Assembly (NCBI GenBank): GCA_950295325.1
Contig: OX485804.1
Span: 65,566,533-65,629,032, forward strand
DNA: 62,500 bases
Direction of reading: 5' to 3'
Source: Polytrichum commune
Lineage: Eukaryota > Streptophyta > Polytrichopsida > Polytrichales > Polytrichaceae
Positions 44,301 through 56,290 of the stretch are shown here, piece after piece. Both the position numbers and the translations under genes were made by a program. Below the pieces are notes generated by a model. That model saw only the letters and a list, made by a program, of their open reading frames with translations. It was not told where the DNA came from and ran no database searches. How positions within the stretch are numbered: the stretch's first letter is position 1; each line of letters starts with the position of its first letter.

Positions 44301-45484
44301 TAGCTAGAAAGGTAGAGCCGACAAGCAACATCTCAAGATGGTGTGGTCAATATGATCACTTCCTTCGTGTTACATAAGTGAACGCCTATTTGGATTCTAC
44401 GTGGCGTGATGTTAATGAGAGACCGTTTGTAAGAGAAGAAGCTGAACAAAGTTTTGAATCGTTTGGATAAAAGTAAAAAATCAAAAATCAAAGAAATAAT
44501 TTGTTTTTGGTACTGTTATACATGTAAGAGGGAGGACTGACTCAGGCAAGTTTTTGGAGTGAGTTATAATGACACCTCATTACGTATATGAAGACAGGGT
44601 TCTCTTACATTGCAGCAGCAAGAGAAGCTCGAGTATAAATTGGTTGAGCGAAAGTGGTGTTTGTGGGTCCAGCTGCTTGCCCTGCCCTGCCCGGCCCTGC
44701 CCTGCCCCGCCCGCTGCCCGGCTTCTGCAAAAAGCTCGTTACGGGCCATGAAGGCACAGTTACCGGCCTAATTGAGTCCCCTGGCTAGGCTTTGAGAAAT
44801 AGTTTAGCTCACACCAGGGCCCAAGCCCCATTTTTGCCTTCAAGCTCATCAATACCACACTGATTATCCCAATATACGCATTCATTTTGTTAAGTTTAAA
44901 ATTAGTGAGGGTTGATTTTTTACTGAATGATAATCGATTCATGAATGCATGTTTATTATCATACATTCCAAGAAAATTAGTGTTTGCTTTAAGGTGCTTG
45001 TAGAGCGATTCAAAGCTTAGTTACAAACACCTTTTTTTTGTGAACAATGTCATGAGAATAGTGTTGGTATTTTCATTGAATAATGCTAAGATGAACGATG
45101 CTTCTGAGATCTTTTGGTGGCACTGATTTCATAGCATTAAGAAATTCAATATCACCTTCACTAATTTCCCACATGCATGGTTCGCCCTCCCTCCCAAATT
45201 GGGATAATCAATGTATTGTTTTTAGGTCCCATTTATTATTTTGTGTCCAAGAATTTTGATAGACATGTGCAGTAGATGGATCTTAAGTGGGTACTTTTCC
45301 AACAAGCCTACTTCTCCTAGGATATGAAACACACGATTAGTACAAGATTGTTAGCAAATCCAAATCGAGGCCATAGTTACTTTCCTAATATTTTCCAAAG
45401 CTCGATGAATAATTAATATATTCAATATTAAAGTAAATATTATCATGCTCAGTAAATGGTCACGTAGGTCTCCCCCCTCCAATT
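44301..45484. other. no recognised gene; CCCTG-rich microsatellite
   Basis: 44676-44722 is a run of degenerate CCCTGCCCGG units, which produces the Ala/Gly-rich frames there. 45305-45500 is the second copy of the intron-3 repeat. Nothing else was recognised. Confidence 0.5.
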
Positions 45485-47569
45485 ATGTTGATTATTAAAT
45501 CCTACAAATCTTTGCAATATTCACACAAAACTAGAATACTTACACAAACTGATACCACAAAACATACTCAAACTCAAACACACCCCAATGGGACACACCT
45601 ACTAATTGGTGACAAAATCAAACAATACTATGACACACCCATTAAAATAGAGAAAAATGCGATGCACTGCGCTAGACTACTTTTTTGTGAACCGTTCTGT
45701 CACAACCAATGTGTTGAACCGTGCCCAACACACACTGCACTAAACACCTTGAAAAATGATTATGTAATCTAAATTCATCATATGCACTTGAGACCCCGAG
45801 AACACACCAACCACCCCTACATCCAACACACCTGGAACATTCAAAACACCCCATAAATCCTTAGAAACCCCCACACACTTCACTATACACACCATACTAA
45901 ACGACCATCCTAGAAAATACAAAGATAAATAAAAAGACAAATACAAACTTACTAAAATATTTACTTCATACCTATATTAACGGACTCTCCCAAATGGCTA
46001 CGACAAAGAGACCTCTTCCCTTTGGAATGACTAAAAGACTAAGGACCACAACATTCTACTCTTAACACAATACTAGACTCAAAAATGACACCAACACTTC
46101 ACTATTATATTAGGAACGAACTTCAATCAAAAACAAATAAGAGATACTAGATACATCCCACCATCACAATGTCACTTCTACTATGTAACATTTGCACTAG
46201 CAATTGCAACCCAAAGAATGACATAACTTACACACAAAACACAATCCAAACTCAACACGATGTAACACACATCTACAACAAAAATGGCAAACACTTGATA
46301 AACATCCCTAAAACAAGATTACTATAGCTATGGAAACAATACCACTCATTACTAAACCAACCCCAAAGCCCTAAACCTCCTACTCAACCATTTGAGATAG
46401 AAATAGTATGGTTGTACCAAAAATATAAATACAAAAATCCTAAAAACAACCCCCTCAAACTTCTGCAATACACACTCTGAAACACCATTGTTGACCATCT
46501 TATAAGCTCCTTCCAATTAAACCACCCCTATTTTCAACTCCATTAACATGCCTACCACCCTCAAGCAATTTTACTATCCATTCTCCAAAGATGTAGCACT
46601 TAATTCACTAGGAATAACATTCCAACACAAATGGGATGGTAATGGATACTACATCCTCATACAAAAACAAAGCACAACAAGCCCTCCGTTAGGCATGCCT
46701 TACAACAAAAATGATCAAAACTATGTTACTATGCTAGTTACACCCAATCACAATTTGTATCATAACTTCAATCCCCACCAATGGACCATTTCCTAGACTC
46801 ACATATCATCACACTCTTCAAAGTTAACACACTCACCTACAAAGAACCAACAATCCCGCTAGAACTGAGAATTGAACCTAGCCCTCGGGGGGTGCACTGT
46901 ACTAAACATGTACGAGTATACGTGAGTGCACAGGAGGGGTATTGATTTGGACCTTGCCGTATTACGTATACATATGGTATACATGTTATAATTTATAGTT
47001 ATGTACATATATGGAAGGCCTTTAAAAAATATACAATAATTGTACTTGTATGGTACTGTTACTATTCTACATATCATAAGTTTTCATATTGGATGAAATT
47101 AGGATTAACTAGGATTAACGATTTTCGTTAGCAACCTTATAGGGTAGTATGAACCATGTACAAGGTATCCAGGTAATATTGGGGAAAGAGGCAGTATTAG
47201 GGTTTTGAAATGATTCGTTTAGCTCAAAGTAACAAGGACCCTTTTCCCCTCCCATCCTTAGGTTTTTGTTTTCTCTTTTTGTCGGGCACTGAAGGTTTTT
47301 GTTTTCTCTTCTCGCATAGCCTACTTCTTTTGCCGACAACTGCTTCATTTTTCCTCCTTTCACCTGTTGCTTCCAGCGCTTCTCAGCGTCCCTGTGGTTA
47401 CTGTTGCCGTGGGAATCACCGAAAGTCCTGACATTGTCATGGCCTCGTTTTGAAATTTGGAGCTAGAAGATGCAATCTTTGGTTCTCCATGCAGAAAAGC
47501 TTCAGGGATTGATACTAGCTACCCAAAGAGCGAGGGTGGAGGTTGCTCGGTGGTGGTGACTGGAAACTT

Positions 47570-48150
47570 GAAAAAAAAAGCAGCTAGATGGAAGATGTAA
47601 GTTAGGAATATCTCATTGGGAGAAAAGGGCGGATGAGCTCATTGCGAGTAGCTCAGATTCTTGGGGTCTGTGAATTTACGACATTTGAAGAGATTTGGGG
47701 GTTAGGAAATGCTTGCTAGGGCTCATGGTTCAAATGTATGGTGGATTTGAAGAGAGCATCTGAAAGGAAGATGGTCTAGGAAGCTCCTTGGGTGGCTCAA
47801 ATGCTTAGGGTATGTGGGTTAGCCGTATTTACAGAGACTGTGGGTTAGGAGATTTCAGGCCTCATCATTTAGAAGCAGGGTGGATGGAGAGAGAATCTCA
47901 AAGGAAGACGATGCGGTAAGTTGCTTAGGTAATGCGGATGCTTGGGGTTGGAGGGTTAATTACATTTGCAGAGATTTCGATTTAGGGAATGTCAGGCCTC
48001 GTCATTCAAATGCAGGGTGGATTTGACGAGAGCATCTGAAATGGAGATGTAGGAGGATGCTTGGGAGAAAGGGACGAGTAGCTCAGATGCTTGGGGTTTT
48101 TGGATTAACGACATTCGGGGTTTAGGGAATCCTAGGTCTCGTCACTGGCT
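47570..48150. repeat. tandem repeat, about 150-bp unit, four diverged copies
   Basis: Each unit carries a GAGTAGCTCAGATGCTTGGGG-type word, GGATTAACGACATT, AGAGATTTGGGGGTTAGG, CAGGCCTCGTCATTCA and GCAGGGTGGATTTGA(A/C)GAGAGC, with divergence. The array lies directly upstream of the captured exon, in the position of an intron or 5' UTR, inside the element. Confidence 0.8.
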
Positions 48151-48202
48151 TCTTCTTCTTCTGCAGCAGGTGATGTAGTGTTCAGTGAGGGATCAGGAGG
48201 AC

Positions 48203-48415
48203 ATGGCTGGTTTAAGCAGTGCTGCTGCTACATCGGAAAGTGGAAATGGGAATGGGAGTGCCAGGGATGGGGTGTTCAATGCATCGCATGTGGCAGATGT
48301 GGAGGCATGGCTGAAAGGGGCATTTGAAGCCATGGGAAAGGAAGTCCCTGAATTCGAGTACACACTGTCCATCAAACGTGGAGATTGGTTTATGTTGGTA
48401 TCAAAAAGGGGCTAA
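48203..48415 (+). pseudogene. captured first coding exon of an augmin subunit 1 (HAUS1/AUG1)-like gene
   Basis: From the ATG at 48203 the frame encodes a Ser/Gly-rich start and then HVADVEAWLKGAFEAMGKEV and PEFEYT (residues 29-54). This closely resembles my recollection of the N-terminus of plant HAUS augmin-like complex subunit 1, which recruits gamma-tubulin to microtubules. After FEYT (about 48364) similarity stops, as at an exon end, and the frame runs on for 16 unrelated residues to a stop. A strong acceptor-like tract (TTCTTCTTCTTCTGCAG, ending 48166) precedes the exon. It lies wholly within the hAT-like element, so it is a captured fragment rather than a working gene. The family call rests on memory of the motif. 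Confidence 0.6.
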
Positions 48416-49480
48416 CAACAAGTGGACATATGATCTTACTGATCATTTGATGGTAGACTTAGAGACAATAATTGCATTGGCTACAATGACATATATTGGT
48501 GAATCAAATGTTTATGAGTGACATCCGGGAGATGAAAAAGTTTTCAACGACTTTGCTGATGAAAGCTACGATATTTTGTTATACATATTATAGGGGTTGA
48601 TTATTGTTCAAAAGTATATTTGTATACTTATGTTAATGACTATATATGAATGGATGTTTTTTTTGTGTATACATATTGTCACTTGTATATTTATTGTTGC
48701 AATTGTATGTGTATTACTTCATTTCACAAAAAATAACTTGTATATAGGGGGTTTTTAGAGTATGCAATGAACGCACGTGATTCTAGGTTTTAATGAAAGG
48801 TGCACCCCCCGAGACCTAGCCGTGGCATCCATATACTTTGCATACACCGTAAAAATATACCCATCAGATTTGACAAACATACAACAAATGAACACCATTG
48901 CTAACACCCTACAACATCTTGCAATGTTCACACAAGTTGCACCACCTACAACACCAGACACCTTGTAAATTGTAGTACAAAGTGGTCTCAACTCACATAC
49001 CCACGTCAACTAATCTATCAAATCCTCACTACCCCACTATTTATCGATACCTAAAGATGTATACCCCTCAAATATTCGCTACAATATTGTTATTATACAA
49101 ATGAATCATTCAAACCACCTAAAAACAACATGTGAACACTAGGAACGTGAAAAACAATACATGGTATCTATAGCCCATCAAAAATCTTACAAAATAGCCA
49201 AAAGATTGATGGGGTTACAAAACATTCTACGAGCATAAAATGATGGTCATACACCACACCCTCCAACTCCTCAATACTAGATATCATGACAAACCAACCC
49301 ATATCTTCACAAATTGCCTCAATGTCCTTTATTTACTAACCACCCTAAACCCTAAACCTAACATACTCTATGTAATAGGTCACCCTAGAGATAATTTTGT
49401 TATAGAAACCCGCAATAGGATAACCACAAAACATCAACCCCTCATCAATAACATTGCAACAAGATGATGAACCGTAGCCT

Positions 49481-50751
49481 TACTCATGGTTTTAGTTGCA
49501 GGTGCATGAGCCACAACACACATCCCATCCATGAAAAGATTGGAACCAAAATTGTAACTCCCCATCACAAAAATAAGAGTACATTCAAACAAATTAACAC
49601 AACTGCCACACTCTGTGCTAGTCCATAGACGAAGTCTAAAAAACCAACAATCTATCACAAACCTCCAAGGCCTTGCCACAAATCATAAATCGAAAGGGCA
49701 ACATTGGTGACAAAAGCCTACATCATCAAATCTACATTACATCTAAAAGTAAATTAAAAAATATACAGATGAACAAATGAGGGACCCATCACAAACCCCT
49801 AAACATCTGCTGTGAAATAATACAACAATGTTTATTTGTGACAACAAACCATTGTTGTAGCTCATTTACCAATTGCTTAGAGGTAGCCCATTGGTTGAAA
49901 CTACATTTCTTGCTTGAATTCACATAGCAACACCGGGCATTCTACACCCACAATCCACTCAAACGACCTCCACAAGAATTGAACGCAAACCACATGATAC
50001 GGACTTAGCATAACTCCCAACCAACATGGAGCTAATGACATGGTGTCCACTCACTACCAACACCACGCCCTTGTGTCCTACTCTCTAAAGGCATTTTGAA
50101 CAACATCTAATAGTTATGATTTCAAATCATTGATCGTTGTTAATGAACACTAGATATTATTGTACAATCTACTCCTTGCAAAGAGTGAAGTAGTTTTATA
50201 TTTAATGTCGTTGCCCTTAATGGCATGGCTAGGGAGGTTCTATGAACAAATACTCTATTCACTCCAACCTTCATTGAAAACCGTAGTTCTTCTTCTTTCG
50301 ATCTATTGGGTGACATCAAGATTGAACACTAACATAAATAACCAACTTAATTAATTCAAAGTTGAAATGGTTGTGGGACCTATATATTCATCAAGTGGAT
50401 GTTAATAAACCCTTAAATGACCCCTCCCCCCTCCCCACCCTCCCCCACCCAATGGAGAAGTGAAGAGAAACTTAGATTTATAATGGTGATAAAAACCACT
50501 AGTCGTGTCAATTGCTACTAGCATATGAGTCATAAACAATCAACTTGCGTTGATGAGTGAACTATGCAAATCTATCATCGTGATAGATTTGCAAATTTCC
50601 AATGATTAAAACAATTTGTCAGCGACGCAAGTCAATTGCGCAAGACTCGTATGCTTGTAGCGACTAATTTACAAATTTAAGATTGTTAGAGACTCATTAA
50701 AATGGCGATGAGTATTCCGTTGCTATAAATTCCACAAATTGTTCATATCAA
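49481..50751. other. no clearly recognised gene
   Basis: CA-rich on the plus strand up to about 50050, so it may be a continuation of the degenerate LINE. 50566-50592 is a perfect 12-bp stem with a 3-base loop (GCAAATCTATCA / TGATAGATTTGC). A C-rich run occurs at 50420-50450. The frame at 50160-50354 is hydrophobic but has no other support. Confidence 0.4.
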
Positions 50752-51141
50752 AGGTTGGTTTAGACTTCTTGTGAAGAACTGCACTGGTTGTTCAAGAGTT
50801 TTAGGCCCATACAAAATTATTTGAGGCAACGTTTGGTATGATAGACAAGATGGATTTTTAAAAATATATAAAGTTGGAGTCCTTCGGAGGCCAAGTTCCT
50901 TGTCCGAGTGTTTGAAGTTGACCAAGAACCTTGACCTCCATAGCACTCCCCCTCACATAAGATGTTGCCATGTTGACATCCATGTTATTTTTTCATCCAT
51001 GCTTGAACTTCTCCACCGCAGAAGTCTTGGTCGCATTATAAATCCCAGCCAATGAAGAACCCATTTTATAACCAATCATATTACTCCATTCCCCTAAAAT
51101 TATTGACTGGTGTACTTCTTCACCGCAGTCTAAACCGGCCC
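50752..51141. mobile_element. Harbinger-like MITE (390 bp), compact relative of the 40.2-kb element
   Basis: Left end AGGTTGGTTTAGACTTCTTG; reverse complement of the right end GGGCCGGTTTAGACTGCGGT. Flanked by CAA at the left and TAA at the right. It aligns over its full length, in reverse orientation, with the outer parts of 40192-41545, including the hairpin at about 50877-50946. Confidence 0.75.
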
Positions 51142-51437
51142 TAAGTATTGAGTGGGTAGCTAACTTCAACACGACGTAATAAGGCCTTGCTTTGGACCTT
51201 GATGAAATACTGGTACACTACGTACTTACTTTCCACAAATCCAACCAGTAAGTTAAGCTATGAATCGACTTGAATAACCTGCACAAACCCTACCCCAGAC
51301 CAAAATAATAATGATGGTCTACAGCAGTAGTACGCCAAACCTGCCTCTATGTACACATATCATATCCATAAGCCACCATTACAATGCAGGCGGTGTAATG
51401 ACACTTGCCGGTGGGTAAAGTTGGAGGAACCCTGTTC

Positions 51438-51935
51438 AAATTTCTCTAAATTCACACCTCTTATAGTATCAATTTAGGCTCAAGCAAAATCACCCCAAAA
51501 TCAATCCTATTCAAAAGTTCACTAAAGAAATTGGCACCTCTTATAGTAGCCATGGGCTACATCACATCTTCATTCAGCTGGGCTCCGTCCCTCTCACGCC
51601 TCCTTCACTACCCGGTCTTCCTACCTGCACCTGCATGGGAATTCTTCCTCGTTGGGAACAAATGTGACAATACCCGGTAAATTTCTCTAAATTGACACCT
51701 CTTATAGTATCAATTTAGGCTCAAGCAAAATCACCCCAAAATCATTTTAAACAGTTCAATCCTATTCAAAAGTTCACTAAAGAAATTGGCACCTCTTATA
51801 GTAGCCATGGGCTAGGTCACATCTTCATTCAGCTGGGCTCCATCCCTCCCACGCCTCCTTCACTACCCGGACTTCCTACCCGCACCTGCGTGGGAACTCT
51901 TCCTCGTTGGGAACAAATATGACAATACTTGGTCA
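51438..51935. repeat. tandem duplication of about 244 bp including a MITE arm
   Basis: 51438-51680 and 51682-51935 are near-identical: both start AAATTTCTCTAAATT, contain GCACCTCTTATAGTAGCCAT and end with a MITE left arm through AACAAATGTGACAATAC (or AACAAATATGACAATAC). The second copy has a 15-base extra piece near 51745. Confidence 0.9.
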
Positions 51936-52184
51936 CTTAAGTCATTAAGCTCCCAATCACTTAAGCCATTAAGCTCCTTTGGCATGTGAAGGAACTCCAT
52001 CAATTAACTTGGGAATAATGAAAGTGATGTCAACTTCAATATTTGTAATTTTGACCAGGTATTGTCACATTGGTTCCCAATGAGGAGGAGTTCCCACGCA
52101 AGTGCAGGTAGGAAGACTAGGTTGTGAAGGAGGCGTGGGAGGGGCGGGAGCCAACCGAATGAAGATGTGATCTAGCCCGGGGCC
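51804..52184. mobile_element. MITE with about 110-bp terminal inverted repeats (copy 2), 8-bp target duplication
   Basis: The left arm starts GCCATGGGCTAGGTCACATC; the reverse complement of the right arm starts GGCCCCGGGCTAGATCACAT. Flanked by a perfect TTATAGTA (51796-51803 and 52185-52192). The core TTAAGTCATTAAGCTCC and the whole length match copy 1 at 18205-18577. The 8-bp duplication points to the hAT group. Confidence 0.85.
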
Positions 52185-52192
52185 TTATAGTA

Positions 52193-52917
52193 TATATCAT
52201 CATAGATACGGAAGCTTTGTAGAGTAAAGATTGTTCACACAAATTCTCAGCCATCCATGTGTCCAAAGTCAAAAGATTATAAAGTAAAAGAATGTGAATG
52301 TTGTTGTTGTTGGACATTGGTGATTGCACGGACATAAGCGATTGCCTCGGCCTCGAGGGGTTAAGTTACTACTCTCAAACTGATGGGCGAATTAAATAAG
52401 TTCAATCCTTGACGAGTTCTTTGTGACATTTAATATATAGGTGCATATGAAGATCTTTGTTTGTGAATGATACTATCAAATGATTACATGAGATTGCTAT
52501 TGGTCACTAGCCTACATTTTTTTGTGATATATAGTGTCACAAGCACTACCGTCAATTTGCAAAGGGTTACACAAAGTTGTCTACAATGGCAAGCATTAAA
52601 CAATGCAATAAATTGAACATTGTTAACATAGTTCATTATTCAAAAGTACAAAAGCTTGGGATGTCCACTAGGTGCGCGCTTTGCCTATCAAAGCAAAATT
52701 CAAGTAAGCCTCATACTTCATTCATCTTGGATAATTCTAACATGGTTAGATTCATCCAAAGTCCTATCATTTATGAGGAAGTTTTGGTAGATTCATGGTA
52801 GATTCCATCCAAATTCTCTCCTTCCTCGGGGAGTGTAATATTCGGAAGCTTGGTTACGTTATATTTGAAACCATCATTTCCATGGACACTTTGGTTGAAT
52901 TACAGCCAAATCCTAAG
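52193..52917. other. no recognised gene
   Basis: Two adjacent plus-strand frames (52577-52801 and 52795-53019) have ordinary protein-like composition, but no domain is recognised and the second runs into the transposon end at 52921. They may be part of a decayed coding region; not supported further. Confidence 0.35.
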
Positions 52918-52920
52918 TTA

Positions 52921-54125
52921 GGGGCGGTTTACACTATGGACCATGAAGTTGGACCAGGGCTCTGCAAGGCAGCTGATTGGCTCTTGAAGTTGTCCCGGGA
53001 CAACTTCGGTTTACACTAAGGAAAAAATGGCAGAGGGACCATGGAGGTTGAGGTCCCCAAAATATAATTTTTAAGGCCTAATAAATGCACTGACATGGTC
53101 CAACGGGTTTTGCGTTGAGAGAGGCAAGAGAGGTGGTCTGGTAGGAAAAGGCAAGGGCCCATGTCAGAGAAATGCCATTTCAAGAATGTTTTAATGAATC
53201 TACCTTTTATGTGCCTTAATTATATTATAGCCCATGAGACATACCAGCACTATCTTGCCCTACCCTTTAAACCCGCTTACACGTGTTTCATCAAACAACG
53301 CGGGACATCTAGAACTCAAGAATTCAAGTGCAGATTTGTTTTTTTGGTCTACCAGCTGCAATGTTTGGAATTTGGAGGCGTGTAATATACCGTTGGAAAG
53401 GTCTTAAAAATACCTTTCCAACGGTATATTACACGCCCCAAAATGTTTAAAAACTACAGTTGCAAAAGAATAAAGAAAAATACATAGTCGTTTAGTGATT
53501 GTAGATCAGGGTGGTCAAAAGAAGCGCAATGGGAAATCTTCTAACATTAATTATCAAAGAATTGAAATTTAGTGTTGAGCAAGGTTGGGTGGTAACAACA
53601 TTAGATATAATCAAACACTAAATATCCTATTTAGTGTAGTGAAACACAAGGTACATGTCACATGTACAATTGAATCGCTCATTTTCTTTTTGTAAAAATT
53701 GTTGTGAGAAGATTTGCAAGCCACATCTTCGACACATTTAACAAGAAGTGAAGATAGTTGAAGCCTAAGAGATGACAAGAGAATGATCAAACTTTAAGGC
53801 GAAAAGAAGAAAAAACTAATTGACAAGATAAGTGAAGGCATATGCAGGCAAGTGAAGGCAAATTGAAGTCAACAAAATGGTCAAACTTCATTTTTCCCCA
53901 AAACTGCCCTTTTTGGGCTTATATTAAAAAAATCAGCACATCCACTTCTTGCCGCATGGTCATTCTTCATGGTCCACATTCGGTTTACACCTAGTGAAGG
54001 GCCCATGAACCATGAAAACTAATATTTTAGTAACTCGGACCATGGAAGTCACCCCATGAAGTCGTCCCACGCAAAATAGGCCTCTTACGTGGGACGACTT
54101 CATGGTCCATAGTGTAAACCACCCC
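52921..54125. mobile_element. Harbinger-like element (1205 bp) with perfect internal hairpin
   Basis: Left end GGGGCGGTTTACACTATGGA followed by CCATGAAG; the reverse complement of the right end is GGGGTGGTTTACACTATGGA followed by CCATGAAG. Flanked by TTA on both sides (52918-52920 and 54126-54128). No transposase was recognised; the short frame at 53161-53385 has no known domain. Ends of this kind (GGGCxGxTTTACACTA) are shared with the 40.2- and 50.75-kb elements. Confidence 0.85.
53377..53437. repeat. perfect 26-bp stem, 9-base loop
   Basis: 53377-53402 (GGCGTGTAATATACCGTTGG, then AAAGGT) is the exact reverse complement of 53412-53437; the loop is CTTAAAAAT. Perfect pairing in an otherwise decayed element suggests recent origin or selection. 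A transcript would form a strong hairpin. Confidence 0.95.
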
Positions 54126-54279
54126 TTATATTGAGATGTTGTATTGAAATATCACTCTAGTAATTGGAATGTCATATGAATCATTACATATCTAGAAATA
54201 TAATAATAATACTAAATACAACTACAATATGCAAGAAAAATGACATCGATGTGAATGGGAGCTTGTGTTCCCTTACCTT

Positions 54280-55135
54280 AGTCATGTTTGACCAAGCTTC
54301 GAGGTACATGTACTTCCATCCTTTTGGATGGTGGGCTCCTTTTAGTATCCAATCTAAAATACATGGGAGAGGCTTGTTTTTGTCTGGTTTTCTTTTGTTG
54401 AGGACTAGATAATGTATGTGAGGTATTTTATGGATATTCGGTGTATTTGTTTCACGCGTCTCTTTATTTCAAGTGGTGGTATTTTGAGGTGCTTTAAGGC
54501 TTGTATTGATTGCTCGTGTACGACTCCTCTTACACCAACTGTGATGATTATGCAAGGGGTACCTTGCTATGCAGAGATACGTATGTTGTGCATGTAACAT
54601 AACATGTTGTGCTAAGTAGATCCTCCATGCACTTGTTGCGCCCACACATCTAAACGAATGAGAGCACTAGGAGAAAGAGTAGTGCTCAACACAAAGATAG
54701 TTCCAATAATACCCAAGGGGTTAACTTCCGTGATTCTAAGCGGGTGTATTAGTGGGTTATATTTGTCGCATTCTATTCTAAAGGCAGTCGTGGGAAATAT
54801 GTCGTGGCAATAGGTGAATTCGATGATTTGTATGGTGTTTGGCAGGGATGGGGATTGGTTGTCGTTGGGGACACCGAGCATGCACATGATGTTAGGTCTT
54901 ACACGAACAAGGCACGTGCATGAGGTGGTAGTACATGTGCAATGTAGTATTCATTTGGGAAATGTTATGTCTTTAGATCTAGAGTTTTTGGTTTCCTACA
55001 TTGGCAAGGGTGAACAATCTTGTGTGTTTGTTGGATTGGAGTGTGTGTATTATTTGGTGTACAAAGTTGTTGTGTCGTGCTATGAGGAGTCCTTTGATAT
55101 GTTTGTTTGAGCATGTGGATATGCATTCTTATTAG
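54280..55135 (-). mobile_element. LINE 3' fragment
   Basis: The minus strand from 55135 downward encodes ARHNNFVHQIIHTLQSNKHT and RLFTLANVG, a Cys-rich piece, FTYCHDIFPTTAFRIECDKY, then IIITVGVRGVVHEQSIQALK and RRVKQIHRISIKYLTYII. These match, in order, the 23.8-24.75 kb LINE on the plus strand. Stops and frameshifts are present, so it is a dead fragment that keeps the conserved C-terminal module. Confidence 0.7.
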
Positions 55136-56290
55136 TGGTTACACAAATATAACAAAATCCAATACATTTCTTGCAAATTTGTCCAATTTTATACTGATAT
55201 ATGGTTCTGACACTGATTGAAGACATTTCGGTAATCAGTGTAACATGCACATAGGTGTCAATATAATGGAAGTGGCAATAGTGGCCGACCACAATGAGTG
55301 TTGTGACAATCTGAAATAAGGTGTCATGAATATTAATCCTTTTAGCCTTTTCAAATCCTCTTCCTCTTTATTTCATTGTACCTTTTAATTCTCTCTTTCT
55401 CTCTCTCTCCAACCTCCACTCCCCTGTAGAGACCTACCCTTAAAATTTGTTTGTTACTACAAGGCACCTCACATCATGTGATTTTTTCAATTTCGTATTA
55501 CGTATGAAAGTATCTATAAATTACGACTAGGTCTTTACATATGGTGAGGCCCTTGAGACAAGGCATCATCGGAAATAAGCATCCCCCTCCCCCCCCCTTT
55601 CATGCCCTATCAGGGGATCCTTATTTCCAATGACACCAGTCTTTGGGGACTCACTTATTACCATTATTATTAGTACTATTATAAACAAAAACTTCACTCG
55701 TGCTAAGATAGACAAACCTTGTTCAATTACTTTTTTTATATTGTTCCCACACTAGGGCAAGTTATGGTCCTAGGCAGTAGGAGGAGTTCCTTTATATAAG
55801 TGCATCTTTTTCATAAATCCATTGCTATCTTTAAGGATCTTTCATCCTACTCACAACAACCTCATTGGATGTAACATACCGCAGTTGCACCGATGCATGG
55901 AAGACAATAACTCCTCTCAAGATGGAAACTCTCCCTCTAGTGTGGGCTAGTTGTTGGTCCTAGTGTGGCATGGTTCTCATCAGACAACTATATTTGAGTG
56001 GTATATGGTTAAAAGTGACTAAAGATGGATACCAAAAAGACACATGTTTAAAAGAGACTAGATTGTGTGCTCAAAATATGATTACCATTCTAAACTCAAG
56101 GTCAACATAATTTAAGACCCATGGCTTTTTGGCTCTGATTTTTGTTTTTTCACTTGTTTCCCGTGCAAATTCTATTTACCACCTTTGTTCCAAAGAGCCC
56201 ACTCCATGCCTTCACCTAAAATCCACTATGACACCCCCCTCCCTCCTGAATCATACTGCTTTCCTTTGCAACACATTTGAAGAGCTATGT
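55136..56290. other. no recognised gene
   Basis: Contains a CT-rich microsatellite (55390-55412) and a C-rich run (55584-55598) beside GGTGCCTTGTAG-type DNA. No terminal repeats or proteins were recognised. Confidence 0.4.

Larger units (their letters stand above)
46884..48813. mobile_element. G-rich-terminus hAT-like element carrying captured host sequence (1930 bp)
   Basis: The ends CTCGGGGGGTGCAC (46884-46897) and GTGCACCCCCCGAG (48800-48813) are a perfect 14-bp inverted repeat. They are flanked by a perfect 8-bp duplication ACCTAGCC (46876-46883 and 48814-48821). LINE sequence lies on both sides. The interior holds 5'UTR-like DNA (about 47200-47450), a tandem array (47570-48150) and a coding exon with its own splice acceptor (48203-48364). 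No transposase was recognised, so it is a non-autonomous carrier. Related elements: 24132-24477, 60048-61160, and a solitary left terminus at 40486. Confidence 0.88.
45485..49480 (+). mobile_element. second LINE copy, split by a 1.93-kb transposon
   Basis: 45485-46883 and 48814-49480 are parts of one degenerate LINE separated by the element at 46884-48813. The left part carries a Cys-rich segment (FCEPFCHNQCVEPCP, 45687-45731), a stretch ending PFEIEIVWLYQKYKY (about 46390-46430, matching DFETEILWLVQRY at 20.4 kb), and the unassigned domain (NSLGITFQHKWDGNGYYIL, then MLVTPNHNLYHN at 46732-46767). The right part carries an RNase H relic (HHTLQLLNTRYHDKPTHIFT, with Asn in place of the usual Asp). 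Many stops and frameshifts make it inactive. 49480-50750 may continue the element, but nothing there is recognised. Confidence 0.65.
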
